Part shown: piece by piece, positions 23,983 through 32,367 of the stretch
Layout: each line of letters starts with the position of its first letter
Numbering within the stretch: the first letter of the stretch is position 1
NCBI RefSeq assembly: GCF_003752465.1
Contig: NZ_RKHJ01000001.1
Location: 744,001 to 808,000, forward strand
Direction of reading: 5' to 3'
Source: Agrococcus jenensis
GTDB taxonomy: Bacteria > Actinomycetota > Actinomycetes > Actinomycetales > Microbacteriaceae
DNA: 64,000 nucleotides
The notes under the pieces: generated by a model
Told to the model about the DNA's origin: nothing
Seen by the model: only the letters and a program-made list of their open reading frames with translations
The model's database searches: none
Made by a program: the position numbers and the translations under genes

Positions 23983-26133
23983 TCAGAAGCCGGGGATGAG
24001 GCGCACGACGAGGTCGAGGAGCCAGATGCCGATGAAGGGGGCGACGAGACCGCCGAGCCCGTAGACCAGGAGGTTGCGGCCCAGCAGCTGGGACGCCGCG
24101 ACCGGCCGGTAGCGCACACCCTTGAGGGCGAGCGGGATGAGCGCCACGATCACCAGCGCGTTGAAGATGACGGCTGACAGTACCGCGGACGCCGGCGAGT
24201 GCAGCCCCATGACGTTGAGCACGCCGAGCCCGGGGAACACGCCCATGAACATCGCCGGGATGATGGCGAAGTACTTCGCGACGTCGTTGGCGATCGAGAA
24301 CGTCGTCAGCGCGCCGCGGGTGATGAGCAGCTGCTTGCCGATCCGCACGATGTCGATGAGCTTCGTGGGATCCGAGTCGAGGTCGACCATGTTGCCCGCC
24401 TCCTTCGCCGCCGACGTGCCCGAGTGCATCGCGACGCCCACGTCCGCCTGCGCGAGCGCAGGGGCGTCGTTCGTGCCGTCGCCCGTCATGGCCACGAGGC
24501 TGCCGCCCTCCTGCTCCTTCCGGATGAGCGCGAGCTTCTGCTCGGGCGTCGCCTCGGCGAGGTAGTCGTCGACCCCTGCCTCCTTCGCGATCGCCGCAGC
24601 GGTGAGCGGGTTGTCGCCCGTGATCATCACGGTGCGGATGCCCATGGCGCGCAGCTCCGCGAAGCGCTCCGTCAGGCCCTCCTTGACGACGTCCTTGAGG
24701 TGGACGACGCCCAGGGCGCGAGCCGGCGCGCCCGGTGCGGCGATCGCGACGACGAGCGGCGTGCCGCCGGATGACGCGATCGCGTCGGTCGCGGCTCCGA
24801 GCGCCTGCGCGTCCGCCTCGGAGAGCGGCGCCCCCTCTGCCGCGAGCCACGCGCGCACCGCCGAGCCGGCGCCCTTGCGGATCCGGGTGCCGTCGGGCCG
24901 GTCGAGTCCCGACATGCGCGTCTCCGCGGTGAAGGGGACGACGTCGCCCGGCGTCCGCGCGTCGAGCGTCATCCCCTCGGCGCGCGCCAGCTCCACGATG
25001 GACTGGCCCTCCGGCGTGGGATCCGCGAGCGACGAGAGCGCCGCCGCACGCAGCAGGTCCTCGCGGGTGACGCCCGCGAGCGGCACCACGTCCGTCGCGC
25101 GGCGGTTGCCGTAGGTGATCGTGCCGGTCTTGTCGAGCAGCAGCGTCGTCACGTCGCCAGCCGCCTCGACGGCGCGGCCCGACATCGCCAGGACGCCGCG
25201 CTGCACGAGCCGGTCCATCCCGGCGATGCCGATCGCGCTCAGCAGCGCGCCGATCGTCGTGGGGATGAGGCACACGAGGAGCGCGATGAGCACGGCGAGG
25301 GACACGGGGCTCGCGGCGTACGACGCGATCGGGTTGAGCGTGAGCGCCACGAGCACGAAGACGATCGACAGCGACGCGAGCAGGATGTCGAGCGCGATCT
25401 CGTTCGGCGTCTTCTGCCTCGCGGCGCCCTCGACGAGCGAGATCATCCGGTCCACGAACGTCTCGCCCGGCTTCGACGTGATGCGCACGACGATGCGGTC
25501 GGAGAGCACGCGCGTGCCGCCGGTGACGGCGCTGCGGTCACCGCCCGACTCGCGGATGACGGGCGCGGACTCGCCCGTGATGGCCGACTCGTCGACGGAG
25601 GCGACGCCCCACACGACGTCGCCGTCCCCGGGGATCAGCTCGCCCGCCGTGACGACGACGTGGTCGCCCAGCCGCAGGTCGCTCGAGGCGACCGCGGCCG
25701 TGCGCGCGCGCTCGGCGGGCGCGTCGGCGTCGGCGTCGTAGGCGTGCACCCGCTGCGCGGTCGTGCTGGTCCTGGTGGCGCGCAGCGAGTCGGCCTGCGC
25801 CCTGCCCCGCCCCTCCGCGATCGCCTCGGCGAGGTTCGCGAAGAGCACCGTCAGCCAGAGCCACACGGCGATGATGGCGGTGAAGGCCACCGGCACCTGC
25901 GTGCCGCCGGACGTGCCGGGGCCGCCCGCGAAGGGCTCGATGACGGCGATCGCCGTGGTGAGGACGGCCCCCGCCCAGACGATGAGCATGACGGGGTTGT
26001 GCCACAGGTGCCGGGGCGACAGTCGTCGGACGGCGCCCGGGACGGCCTGCCGGACCTGCTCCCAACCGATGCCCGAGCGCTTCGTCTCGGGGGGTGCTGC
26101 GGGCGCCTCGGGCGCCTGGATGACGGCGGTCAT
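23983..26133 (-). CDS. kdpB: K+-transporting P-type ATPase subunit KdpB
   Basis: 716 residues. P-type ATPase landmarks: TGES in the actuator domain, membrane motif [13 protein letters not shown], phosphorylated Asp334 in LLDKTGTIT, nucleotide-domain segment and the hinge motif [18 protein letters not shown]. The ATG at 26133 overlaps the kdpA stop by 4 bp. The same frame stays open upstream through kdpA (to 27801), but that part is Arg-rich out-of-frame sequence and not a fusion. Hydrolyses ATP to drive potassium uptake through KdpA. Confidence 0.97.
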   Translation of the reverse strand: MTAVIQAPEAPAAPPETKRSGIGWEQVRQAVPGAVRRLSPRHLWHNPVMLIVWAGAVLTTAIAVIEPFAGGPGTSGGTQVPVAFTAIIAVWLWLTVLFANLAEAIAEGRGRAQADSLRATRTSTTAQRVHAYDADADAPAERARTAAVASSDLRLGDHVVVTAGELIPGDGDVVWGVASVDESAITGESAPVIRESGGDRSAVTGGTRVLSDRIVVRITSKPGETFVDRMISLVEGAARQKTPNEIALDILLASLSIVFVLVALTLNPIASYAASPVSLAVLIALLVCLIPTTIGALLSAIGIAGMDRLVQRGVLAMSGRAVEAAGDVTTLLLDKTGTITYGNRRATDVVPLAGVTREDLLRAAALSSLADPTPEGQSIVELARAEGMTLDARTPGDVVPFTAETRMSGLDRPDGTRIRKGAGSAVRAWLAAEGAPLSEADAQALGAATDAIASSGGTPLVVAIAAPGAPARALGVVHLKDVVKEGLTERFAELRAMGIRTVMITGDNPLTAAAIAKEAGVDDYLAEATPEQKLALIRKEQEGGSLVAMTGDGTNDAPALAQADVGVAMHSGTSAAKEAGNMVDLDSDPTKLIDIVRIGKQLLITRGALTTFSIANDVAKYFAIIPAMFMGVFPGLGVLNVMGLHSPASAVLSAVIFNALVIVALIPLALKGVRYRPVAASQLLGRNLLVYGLGGLVAPFIGIWLLDLVVRLIPGF

Positions 26134-27806
26134 GCGACCAGCCCTTCTGCGAGCGGACCGAGCGCGAGCACCGGGAAGTAGGTGAGCGCGGTCACGAGGA
26201 TGATGACGCCGGCGGTGAGCCCGACGAACAGCGGCTTGTGCGTCGGCAGGGTGCCGGCGGTCGCCGGCACGTGGTCCTGCTTCGCCAGGGAGCCGGCGAG
26301 CGCGAGCACGAGGATGATCGGGAGGAAGCGGCCCAGCAGCATCGCGACGCCGAGCGCGGCGTTGAACCAGTCGGTGTTCGCGGTGAGCCCTGCGAATGCC
26401 GAGCCGTTGTTGTTCGCGGCCGACGTGAACGCGTACAGCACCTCGGTCAGCCCGTGGACGCCGGGGTTCCAGATCGACGTGCCCTCGACATCGGCGCGCA
26501 CCGCGGGGACCGCGAACGACAGCGCGGTGCCGATGAGCACGAGCGCCGGTGTGATGAGGATGGACAGGCTTGCGAGCTTGATCTGGGTGGTGCTGATCTT
26601 CTTGCCGAGGTACTCGGGCGTGCGACCCACGAGCAGACCGGCGATGAAGACCGCGATGATCGAGAGCACGAGGATGCCGTAGAGGCCGGTGCCGACGCCG
26701 CCCGGCGCGACCTCGCCGAGCATCATCGCGAGGAGCGGCATCATGCCGCCGAGCGCGGTCCACGAGTCGTGCATCGAGTTCACCGCACCCGTCGAGGTGC
26801 CGGTCGACACGATGCCGAACAGGACGGATCCGGGGATGCCGAACCGGGCCTCCTTGCCCTCCATCGCGGCACCGGCGAGGCCGGGGGCCGTCCCGGCGCC
26901 GGCGAGTTCGAACGCCATCGCGGCCGCCCACAGCGCCAGGAACAGCACGCCCATGACGGCGAGGATCGCGTAGCCCTGCTTGCGGTCCCCGACCATGGTG
27001 CCGAGCATGCGCGGCATGGCCGACGGGATGAGCAGCATCAGCAGGATCTGCAGGATGTTGGTCCAGGCGGCAGGGTTCTCGAACGGGTGGGCGGCGTTCG
27101 CGTTGAAGAAGCCGCCGCCGTTCGTCCCGAGCAGCCGGATGGACTCCTGCGACGCCACCGGGCCGCCGGGCAGCACCTGCGCGGCGCCCGTGAGCGTCTG
27201 GATGTCCTGGAAGCCGTTGAAGTTCTGGATGACGCCCCCGACGAGCAGCACGAGCGCGCCCAGGATCGAGATCGGCAGCAGCACGCGGACGGTGCCGCGG
27301 ACGAGGTCGACCCAGAAGTTGCCGATCGTGCCCGAGCGGCGGTGGGCGAGACCGCGCACGAGCGCCACCGCGACGGCCATGCCGACGGCTGCAGAGACGA
27401 AGTTCTGGACCACGAGCCCCGCGAGCTGCACCGTGTAGCCGAGGGTCGACTCGGGGAGGTACGACTGCCAGTTCGTGTTGGCCGTGAAGGATGCCGCCGT
27501 GCTCATCGACAGCAGCTCTGGCACCGCCGGCAGGCCGAGCGAGTACGGCAGCACGGGCTGCAGCCGCTGCAGCGCGTACACCGCGAGCATGCCGACGAGC
27601 GAGAACCCGAGGATGGCGCGAGCGTAGGCCTGCCACGTCTGCTCGGACTCCGGGTCGACGCCGATCACGCGGTAGATCCCGCGCTCGATGCGCAGGTCCC
27701 GCGTCGACGTGTAGGTGTGCGCGAGGAAGTCGCCGAGCGGGCGGTGCACGACCGCGAGGGCGGCGACGACGACGAGGAGGGACGAGGCCCCCGAGAGCCA
27801 CTCCAT
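26130..27806 (-). CDS. kdpA: K+-transporting ATPase subunit KdpA
   Basis: 558 residues, ten or so transmembrane helices, normal length. The four selectivity-filter segments of the SKT family are visible, including [32 protein letters not shown] (shown to 20 residues) and [13 protein letters not shown], and the cytoplasmic EYLGKKI. Its ATG shares one base with the kdpF stop (TGATG). Forms the potassium channel-like path of the Kdp pump. Confidence 0.97.
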   Translation of the reverse strand: MEWLSGASSLLVVVAALAVVHRPLGDFLAHTYTSTRDLRIERGIYRVIGVDPESEQTWQAYARAILGFSLVGMLAVYALQRLQPVLPYSLGLPAVPELLSMSTAASFTANTNWQSYLPESTLGYTVQLAGLVVQNFVSAAVGMAVAVALVRGLAHRRSGTIGNFWVDLVRGTVRVLLPISILGALVLLVGGVIQNFNGFQDIQTLTGAAQVLPGGPVASQESIRLLGTNGGGFFNANAAHPFENPAAWTNILQILLMLLIPSAMPRMLGTMVGDRKQGYAILAVMGVLFLALWAAAMAFELAGAGTAPGLAGAAMEGKEARFGIPGSVLFGIVSTGTSTGAVNSMHDSWTALGGMMPLLAMMLGEVAPGGVGTGLYGILVLSIIAVFIAGLLVGRTPEYLGKKISTTQIKLASLSILITPALVLIGTALSFAVPAVRADVEGTSIWNPGVHGLTEVLYAFTSAANNNGSAFAGLTANTDWFNAALGVAMLLGRFLPIILVLALAGSLAKQDHVPATAGTLPTHKPLFVGLTAGVIILVTALTYFPVLALGPLAEGLVA

Positions 27807-27892
27807 CAGAACCGCTCGGGACGCACGAGCGCGGTCGCGAGCAGCACGATCGCGCCGATCGCTGCGACGGCGGCGATGACTTCGACGATCAT
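27806..27892 (-). CDS. kdpF: K+-transporting ATPase subunit KdpF
   Basis: 28 residues: a single hydrophobic helix ending in ALVRPERF, the KdpF signature C-terminus (x-PERF). Small lipid-like subunit that stabilises KdpABC. Both ends show TGATG overlaps: its stop with the kdpA ATG and its ATG with the stop of the 27-codon ORF upstream, so it is tightly coupled. Confidence 0.9.
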   Translation of the reverse strand: MIVEVIAAVAAIGAIVLLATALVRPERF

Positions 27893-27975
27893 CACAGGCG
27901 CTCCACCGCCTTGACGACGAGCCCCAGGAGGGCGAACAGGGCGAGCGCGCTCGCCACGACGATCACGTCGAGCAT
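27892..27975 (-). CDS. 27-residue membrane peptide ahead of kdpF
   Basis: ATG 27975 opens a 27-codon frame encoding one hydrophobic helix ([20 protein letters not shown], residues 2-21) with a charged end KAVERL. Its stop overlaps the kdpF ATG by one base exactly as kdpF overlaps kdpA, which argues for real translation. It resembles KdpF in size but ends in KAVERL and not PERF. Possible roles are a second KdpF-like subunit or a leader whose translation sets kdpF expression. Similar peptides occur in some other actinobacterial kdp operons, to my recollection. Confidence 0.65.
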   Translation of the reverse strand: MLDVIVVASALALFALLGLVVKAVERL

Positions 27976-28033
27976 GTGGATCAGCTTCTTCACTCGGGAG
28001 CACGACCGGGGAAGGTCGCGGCCGCCCCGCGGG

Positions 28034-28117
28034 GCGACGATCCGATCCAACGCCTCAGGCGACGACGGGATCGTCGCTCTCACGGCTTCCTCACGCCGAA
28101 GCGCCGACGCTCACGGC
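28034..28117 (-). promoter_or_regulatory. kdp leader: 9-bp stem plus three CTCACG direct repeats
   Basis: Upstream of the kdp operon, three near-identical octamers CTCACGGC, CTCACGCC, CTCACGGC begin at 28079, 28090 and 28110 (+ strand), spaced 11 and 20 bp, close to one and two helical turns. OmpR-family regulators such as KdpE bind direct repeats with this spacing. Next to them, GCGACGATC (28034-28042) pairs perfectly with GATCGTCGC (28069-28077), so the leader RNA could form a stem. No promoter hexamers stand out. Confidence 0.45.
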
Positions 28118-28137
28118 CTTCGCGCGCGCTCGGGACG

Positions 28138-28176
28138 CGACAAGGCCCCTCCCGGCGAGCGGGAGGGACCTTGTCG
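28138..28176 (-). terminator. Terminator of the DEAD-box helicase gene
   Basis: 17-nt and 16-nt arms, CGACAAGG...CTCCCG against CGGGAGGG...CCTTGTCG, with one bulge and a 5-nt loop, starting 28 bp after the helicase stop. It separates that gene from the kdp promoter region. Confidence 0.85.
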
Positions 28177-28203
28177 TGCCTCAGCTGAGGGGATGCGCGG
28201 GGA

Positions 28204-29781
28204 TCAGCCCTGCGCGCGACGCGAGCCGCGGCGCTGCTGGCCGCCCTCGCTGCCGCCGGACTGCAGCGAGCCGCCGCCGGTCGACGACCACGCGACGGAC
28301 GAGCCGCCGCGGGCTGCGCCGCCCTGGCCGCCACGGCCGCCGCGGGCCGGCTGGCCCGAGCGGGCGCCGCCCTGGCCACCGCGGCCGCCTGCTGCCGCAG
28401 GCTGCTTGACGTCGGGGCGACCCGAGCGGTCCTTGCGGGGACGCTCGGCACGAGCCGCGCCGCCACCGGCGCCGTGCGCGCTGGAACCTGCGACACCCTC
28501 GCGGGGTCCGCGACGGCCGCGACCGCCGGCCGAGCGGCCGCCGCCCTGCTGCTGCTGGATCTCGTTGCCCGAGCCGGGGCCGCCGGGGACGGGCGCCACG
28601 TGCGGCGCGTACGGTCCGACGAGCTCGTCGACGGCATCCGACGACGCGATGACCATCTGCGGCTTCGCGCCGATGCCGGCCTTGCGCAGCAGCGACATGG
28701 TGTCGCCGCGCTGCGAGGGCATCATCACCGTGACGACGTCGCCCGCCGAGCCGGCACGAGCCGTGCGGCCCGAGCGGTGCAGGTAGGCCTTGTGCTCCAT
28801 GGGCGGGTCGACGTGGACGACGAGCTCGACGTTGTCGACGTGCACGCCGCGAGCGGCGACATCCGTCGCCACGAGCACGCGCACGATGCCCTCGGAGAAC
28901 TGCGCGAGGTTGCGGTCGCGGGCGTTCTGCGACAGGTTGCCGTGCAGGTCGACGGCCGGGATGCCGGACGCGGTGAGGTGCTTCGCGAGCTTCTTCGCCT
29001 GGTGCTTCGTGCGGGTGAAGAGGATGCGACGGCCCTCGCCCGAGGCGAGGCGGCGCACGAGCAGGTTCTTGTCGTCGGCGCCGACCTCGAAGACGTGGTG
29101 CGTCATCGCGGCGACGGGCGAGTTCGCCTCGTCGACGGAGTGCATGACCTCGTTGGTGAGGAAGCGCTTCACGAGCTTGTCCACGCCGTTGTCGAGCGTC
29201 GCCGAGAACAGCAGGCGCTGGCCCGAGCTGGGCGTCTTGTCGAGGATCTTCGTGACGACCGGCAGGAAGCCGAGGTCGGCCATGTGGTCGGCCTCGTCGA
29301 TGACGGTCATCTCGATGGCCGAGAGGCTCGCGACGCCCTGGTTCATGAGGTCCTCGAGGCGACCGGGGCAGGCGACGACGATGTCGACGCCGTTGCGGAG
29401 CGCGGTCTCCTGCGGGCGCTGCGAGACGCCGCCGAAGATGGTCGTGACGGTGAGGCCGGCGGCCTTGGCGAGCGGCGCGATCTCCGCGGCGATCTGGGTC
29501 GCGAGCTCGCGCGTCGGTGCGAGCACGAGGCCGAGCGGCAGGCCCTTGCGGCGACCGCCGCCGGCGAGCTCGCCGGAGAGGCGGGCGACGAGCGGGATCG
29601 AGAAGGCGAGCGTCTTGCCCGAGCCGGTCTTGCCGCGGCCGAGCACGTCGCGGCCCGCGAGGGTGTCGGGCAGCGTGTCCGCCTGGATCGGGAACGGCGT
29701 CTCGCGGTCCATGCCCTTGAGGGCGGTGACGAGCTTTGCGGGGACGCCCAGCTCGGCGAAGGTCAGTGTGGTGTCAGTCAA
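28204..29781 (-). CDS. DEAD-box ATP-dependent RNA helicase
   Basis: 525 residues from a TTG start at 29781, preceded by GAAAGAG. Helicase motifs in order: Q motif RETPFPIQADTLPD, Walker A GRGKTGSGKTLAF, PTRELATQI, DEAD box VIDEADHMADLG, LFSATLD, then the second RecA domain with VATDVAARGVHVDNVE and HRSGRTARAG. The last 110 residues are an RGG/RGRR-rich disordered tail, common in actinobacterial RhlE/CsdA-like helicases and used for RNA binding. A longer upstream frame (to 30042) has no homology-like sequence and lies over a structured leader. Likely role in ribosome assembly or RNA decay at low temperature. Confidence 0.92.
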   Translation of the reverse strand: MTDTTLTFAELGVPAKLVTALKGMDRETPFPIQADTLPDTLAGRDVLGRGKTGSGKTLAFSIPLVARLSGELAGGGRRKGLPLGLVLAPTRELATQIAAEIAPLAKAAGLTVTTIFGGVSQRPQETALRNGVDIVVACPGRLEDLMNQGVASLSAIEMTVIDEADHMADLGFLPVVTKILDKTPSSGQRLLFSATLDNGVDKLVKRFLTNEVMHSVDEANSPVAAMTHHVFEVGADDKNLLVRRLASGEGRRILFTRTKHQAKKLAKHLTASGIPAVDLHGNLSQNARDRNLAQFSEGIVRVLVATDVAARGVHVDNVELVVHVDPPMEHKAYLHRSGRTARAGSAGDVVTVMMPSQRGDTMSLLRKAGIGAKPQMVIASSDAVDELVGPYAPHVAPVPGGPGSGNEIQQQQGGGRSAGGRGRRGPREGVAGSSAHGAGGGAARAERPRKDRSGRPDVKQPAAAGGRGGQGGARSGQPARGGRGGQGGAARGGSSVAWSSTGGGSLQSGGSEGGQQRRGSRRAQG

Positions 29782-30137
29782 TGCGTTGCTCTTTCGTTGA
29801 GCGTGCGCGTGCACCCTCGCCCCAGGCACGGCAGGACCGTGCGGGACGAGCAGTGGGTGCATCGACGCAGTTCGGCGAGCGCGACGGTGGTCGCGATCGT
29901 TCGCCGTGGAAGTTCGTCGACGCCCGGCTGGACCGGGCGGAGAGAGGAGCGTTCTACGACGCTGGGAAGTGGTTCCCGCTGGCGAGCCGGCTTCGACGCC
30001 CTGCTCGCACAGTGCCCCCAGTCTAGCAGGGGAGTCTGACATCGCGCCAGAGCGCCCGCCCGAGCCCTGACTTCCCCCTGCCGCCGCGGGCTCGACGGAC
30101 GTAGGCTGGCTGACCTGAGCGGGCCCGGGGAGGTGCT
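29782..30137 (-). other. Structured leader and promoter region of helicase gene
   Basis: A 356-bp stretch without a confident gene. On the minus strand a TAGACT hexamer (30020-30025) could be a -10 box, giving a leader of about 230 nt. It contains nested pairing close to the start codon, TGCACCC/GGGTGCA (29810-29816, 29855-29861) enclosing GCACGG/CCGTGC (29826-29831, 29837-29842), and a second perfect stem CGCCCGG/CCGGGCG (29921-29927, 29933-29939). Cold-shock helicase mRNAs often have long regulated leaders; here that is inference. Confidence 0.5.
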
Positions 30138-30464
30138 GTGCTGCGACGCGACGCCATCGGCTTGGGGCTGCTCGTGCCCGGCTTCATCGCCGCCTACGCG
30201 GCGTTCGTGCTGCTCGGCACCCGGGTCTTCCCCACCGCCACGATCGCGGGGGACAACGGCATGGAGCATGCCGCGGTCTACTTCCTCGGCGTCGAGGGCG
30301 ACTCGCCCGCGGTGCTGGCGCTGGTGCTCGGCTGGATCGCGCTCGGCGTCGTCGGCGCCGCGCTCGTCGCCGCCGGCCAGCGGCTCATCGCCACGGCCAC
30401 CGCCGACGGACCGCCGCTGCGCCCCGTCGACGAGCCGTCCGTCTGGCATCGCTTCGACGTGTAG
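30138..30464 (+). CDS. Small two-helix membrane protein (paralogue of 31918-32367)
   Basis: 108 residues, two hydrophobic helices (about 7-27 and 58-82) joined by an outside loop with LGTRVFPTA and VYFLGVEGD. The C-terminus is charged and cytoplasmic by the positive-inside rule. GTG 30138 follows GGGGAGG. The same arrangement, LGTRVGPTA then FFLGTDG between two helices, is seen in the protein at 31918-32367, so the two are paralogues, one on each side of the P450 gene. Function unknown. Confidence 0.75.
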   Translation: MLRRDAIGLGLLVPGFIAAYAAFVLLGTRVFPTATIAGDNGMEHAAVYFLGVEGDSPAVLALVLGWIALGVVGAALVAAGQRLIATATADGPPLRPVDEPSVWHRFDV

Positions 30465-30524
30465 CCGCCGCGATGCACGTCCGCCTGGACGCCGCGCTCA
30501 CGTGCGCTCGCTACTGTCCCCCAC

Positions 30525-31832
30525 ATGCCCAACCCCCTGAAGGACGATGGCCTCCTGATCCTCACCCGCGGCTACGACGCCGGCGCGGAGATCTGGAAGC
30601 GCGTGCGCGCCGGTGCCCGCGCGGCGCCGATGCGAGTGCTCGGCGACGACGCGATCTTCGTCCGCGGCAAGGAAGGCGTACGCCTCTTCTACGACGACCA
30701 GAGCGTGCGCCGCCACGGCGCGATGCCGAGCTTCATCCAGGAGTCGCTCTTCGGGCACGGCTCCGTGCACACGCTCGACGCCGCAGAGCACCGGCACCGC
30801 AAGGAGACGTTCCTCGGCCTCGCCTACGACGACGCGCAGGTCACCCGGCTCGAGCCGTTCCTGGAGCAGGAGTGGCGGCGCGAGCTCGACGACTGGCAGG
30901 CGGGCGGCGAGCGCACGGCCTACGACGCCGCGGTGGGCGCGATCGGCCGGGCGATGCAGGCGTGGGCGGGGCTGCCGGGCACCGCGGATGCGCGCACGCG
31001 ATGGGCGCGCCGGCAGGCGCAGATCGTCGACGGCTTCGGCTCGCCCTACTCCCCCGAGTACCTGCTCACGATGCTGAACCGGGCCTGGTCGGACCGGCAC
31101 GCGCGCGAGCTCATCGAGGCGGTGCGCGCAGGCACGCTCGAGGCGACGGCCGGCACCGCGCTCCACGCGTGGGCCTGGCACCGCGATCCTGACGGCGAGC
31201 TGCTCGACGCGCGCCTCGCGGGCATCGAGCTGCAGAACTCCTTCCGGCCCGCGATCGCGGTCGCGCGCTTCGTGGCGTTCGCCGCGAAGGAGCTGCACGA
31301 GCATCCCGACTGGCGGGCGCGGATCGCGGCCGAGGCGGCGGAGCGCGGCCGCCTCACGGGCGGACCGCTCGCGACCGCGTTCGCCCACGAGCTGCGCCGC
31401 ACGGTGCCGTTCGTGCCGATGCTGCCCGCCGAGGCGATCCGCGACATCGAGCTCGACGGGCAGCGCGTGGACGCGGGCGGCAAGGTCTTCCTCGACGTGC
31501 TCGGCACCGATCTCGACGACGCGAGCTGGTCGACCGCTTCGACGTTCGACCCGGAGCGCTTCGTCGGCGTCGACGACTTCGAGTCGATCGAGGCCTTCGT
31601 GCCGCAGGGCGGCGGCCGCCCGAACTCCGGCCACCGCTGCCCGGGCGAGAAGGTGACGCTCTCGACCCTCACGAGCGCGATCGCCGCCCTCAGCGACCCC
31701 CGGGTGACGCTCTCGGGCGAGGGGCTCGAGGTCAGCCGGCGCCGCATGCCGACGAAGCCGGCCTCCGGCGGGCGCGTGCGCAGCGCAGCCGCCGAGCGCC
31801 CGGCGACGCGCGGGAAGTGCCCGTTCCACTGA
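30525..31832 (+). CDS. Cytochrome P450, CYP152-type fatty-acid peroxygenase
   Basis: 435 residues. Heme-binding motif FVPQGGG...GHRCPGE with thiolate Cys372; K-helix ExxR as HELRR (Glu289-Arg292). In the I helix the usual acid-Thr pair is replaced by SFRPAIAVARF with Arg241-Pro242, the hallmark of CYP152 peroxygenases (P450 BS-beta, SP-alpha), where Arg binds the fatty-acid carboxylate. Expected reaction: hydrogen-peroxide-driven alpha/beta hydroxylation or decarboxylation of fatty acids, with no redox partner needed; indeed no ferredoxin is nearby. ATG 30525 begins just at the conserved region. Confidence 0.88.
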   Translation: MPNPLKDDGLLILTRGYDAGAEIWKRVRAGARAAPMRVLGDDAIFVRGKEGVRLFYDDQSVRRHGAMPSFIQESLFGHGSVHTLDAAEHRHRKETFLGLAYDDAQVTRLEPFLEQEWRRELDDWQAGGERTAYDAAVGAIGRAMQAWAGLPGTADARTRWARRQAQIVDGFGSPYSPEYLLTMLNRAWSDRHARELIEAVRAGTLEATAGTALHAWAWHRDPDGELLDARLAGIELQNSFRPAIAVARFVAFAAKELHEHPDWRARIAAEAAERGRLTGGPLATAFAHELRRTVPFVPMLPAEAIRDIELDGQRVDAGGKVFLDVLGTDLDDASWSTASTFDPERFVGVDDFESIEAFVPQGGGRPNSGHRCPGEKVTLSTLTSAIAALSDPRVTLSGEGLEVSRRRMPTKPASGGRVRSAAAERPATRGKCPFH

Positions 31833-31917
31833 CCCGGCCGGATGCCCATCGCGCAAACTTGCACACGTCCGGCCGTCGGCGCGCTATCGTGCGGTGACAT
31901 CCCACGAGGAGGTCGCC

Positions 31918-32367
31918 ATGGCCCAGAAGCCCAGCGAGACCGGCATCCTGCGCACTGCGCCCGAGGCCGCGGCCCTGCCCGTCGAGCGCTCGCTCGACAG
32001 CTCGCGCCGGCCGGAGGCGACGGCTGCTGACCGGCGCCGCAGGCTCGTCGGCATCGTCATGCTCGCCGCCGGCCTCGTGCTGACGACCGGCGCGATGATC
32101 GCGCTCGGCACGCGCGTCGGCCCCACGGCCGAGGCGGTGCGCGGCACGGAGCTCGACGTTGTCGCGACCTTCTTCCTCGGCACCGACGGCTCCGCGCTGC
32201 AGCTCGTGCTCGCGATCGTGCTGCTCGTGCTCATCCCCGTCGGCATCGTCCTCGCCGTGGTCGGCTATCGCCGGGTCACCGACGACGGCCCCGCGCTCGC
32301 CGCGGTGCACATCTCGAGTTCCCCGAACGGCGTCATCAACCGCGTGCGGGGCACGGGCGGCCTCTAG
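31918..32367 (+). CDS. Small two-helix membrane protein (paralogue of 30138-30464)
   Basis: 149 residues: a 45-residue soluble N-terminus, then two transmembrane helices (about 41-62 and 95-120) around a loop with IALGTRVGPTAEAV and FFLGTDGSALQ. It matches the 108-residue product at 30138 in layout and in the LGTRV-x-PTA and FLG-x-x-G motifs, but has an extra N-terminal and C-terminal part. Strong GAGGAGG before ATG 31918. It ends overlapping the stop of the convergent sugar-porter gene. Function unknown. Confidence 0.75.
   Translation: MAQKPSETGILRTAPEAAALPVERSLDSSRRPEATAADRRRRLVGIVMLAAGLVLTTGAMIALGTRVGPTAEAVRGTELDVVATFFLGTDGSALQLVLAIVLLVLIPVGIVLAVVGYRRVTDDGPALAAVHISSSPNGVINRVRGTGGL

Noticed and set aside
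23983..27801. Apparent 1272-residue fusion of KdpB with an upstream domain
   Set aside because: The upstream part reads kdpA in another frame and is Arg-rich; KdpA and KdpB are complete, with an ATGA overlap.
28204..30042. Longer 612-residue form of the DEAD-box helicase
   Set aside because: The extra 87 residues are low-complexity and lie over a structured leader; the TTG at 29781 has a ribosome-binding site and begins at the conserved region.
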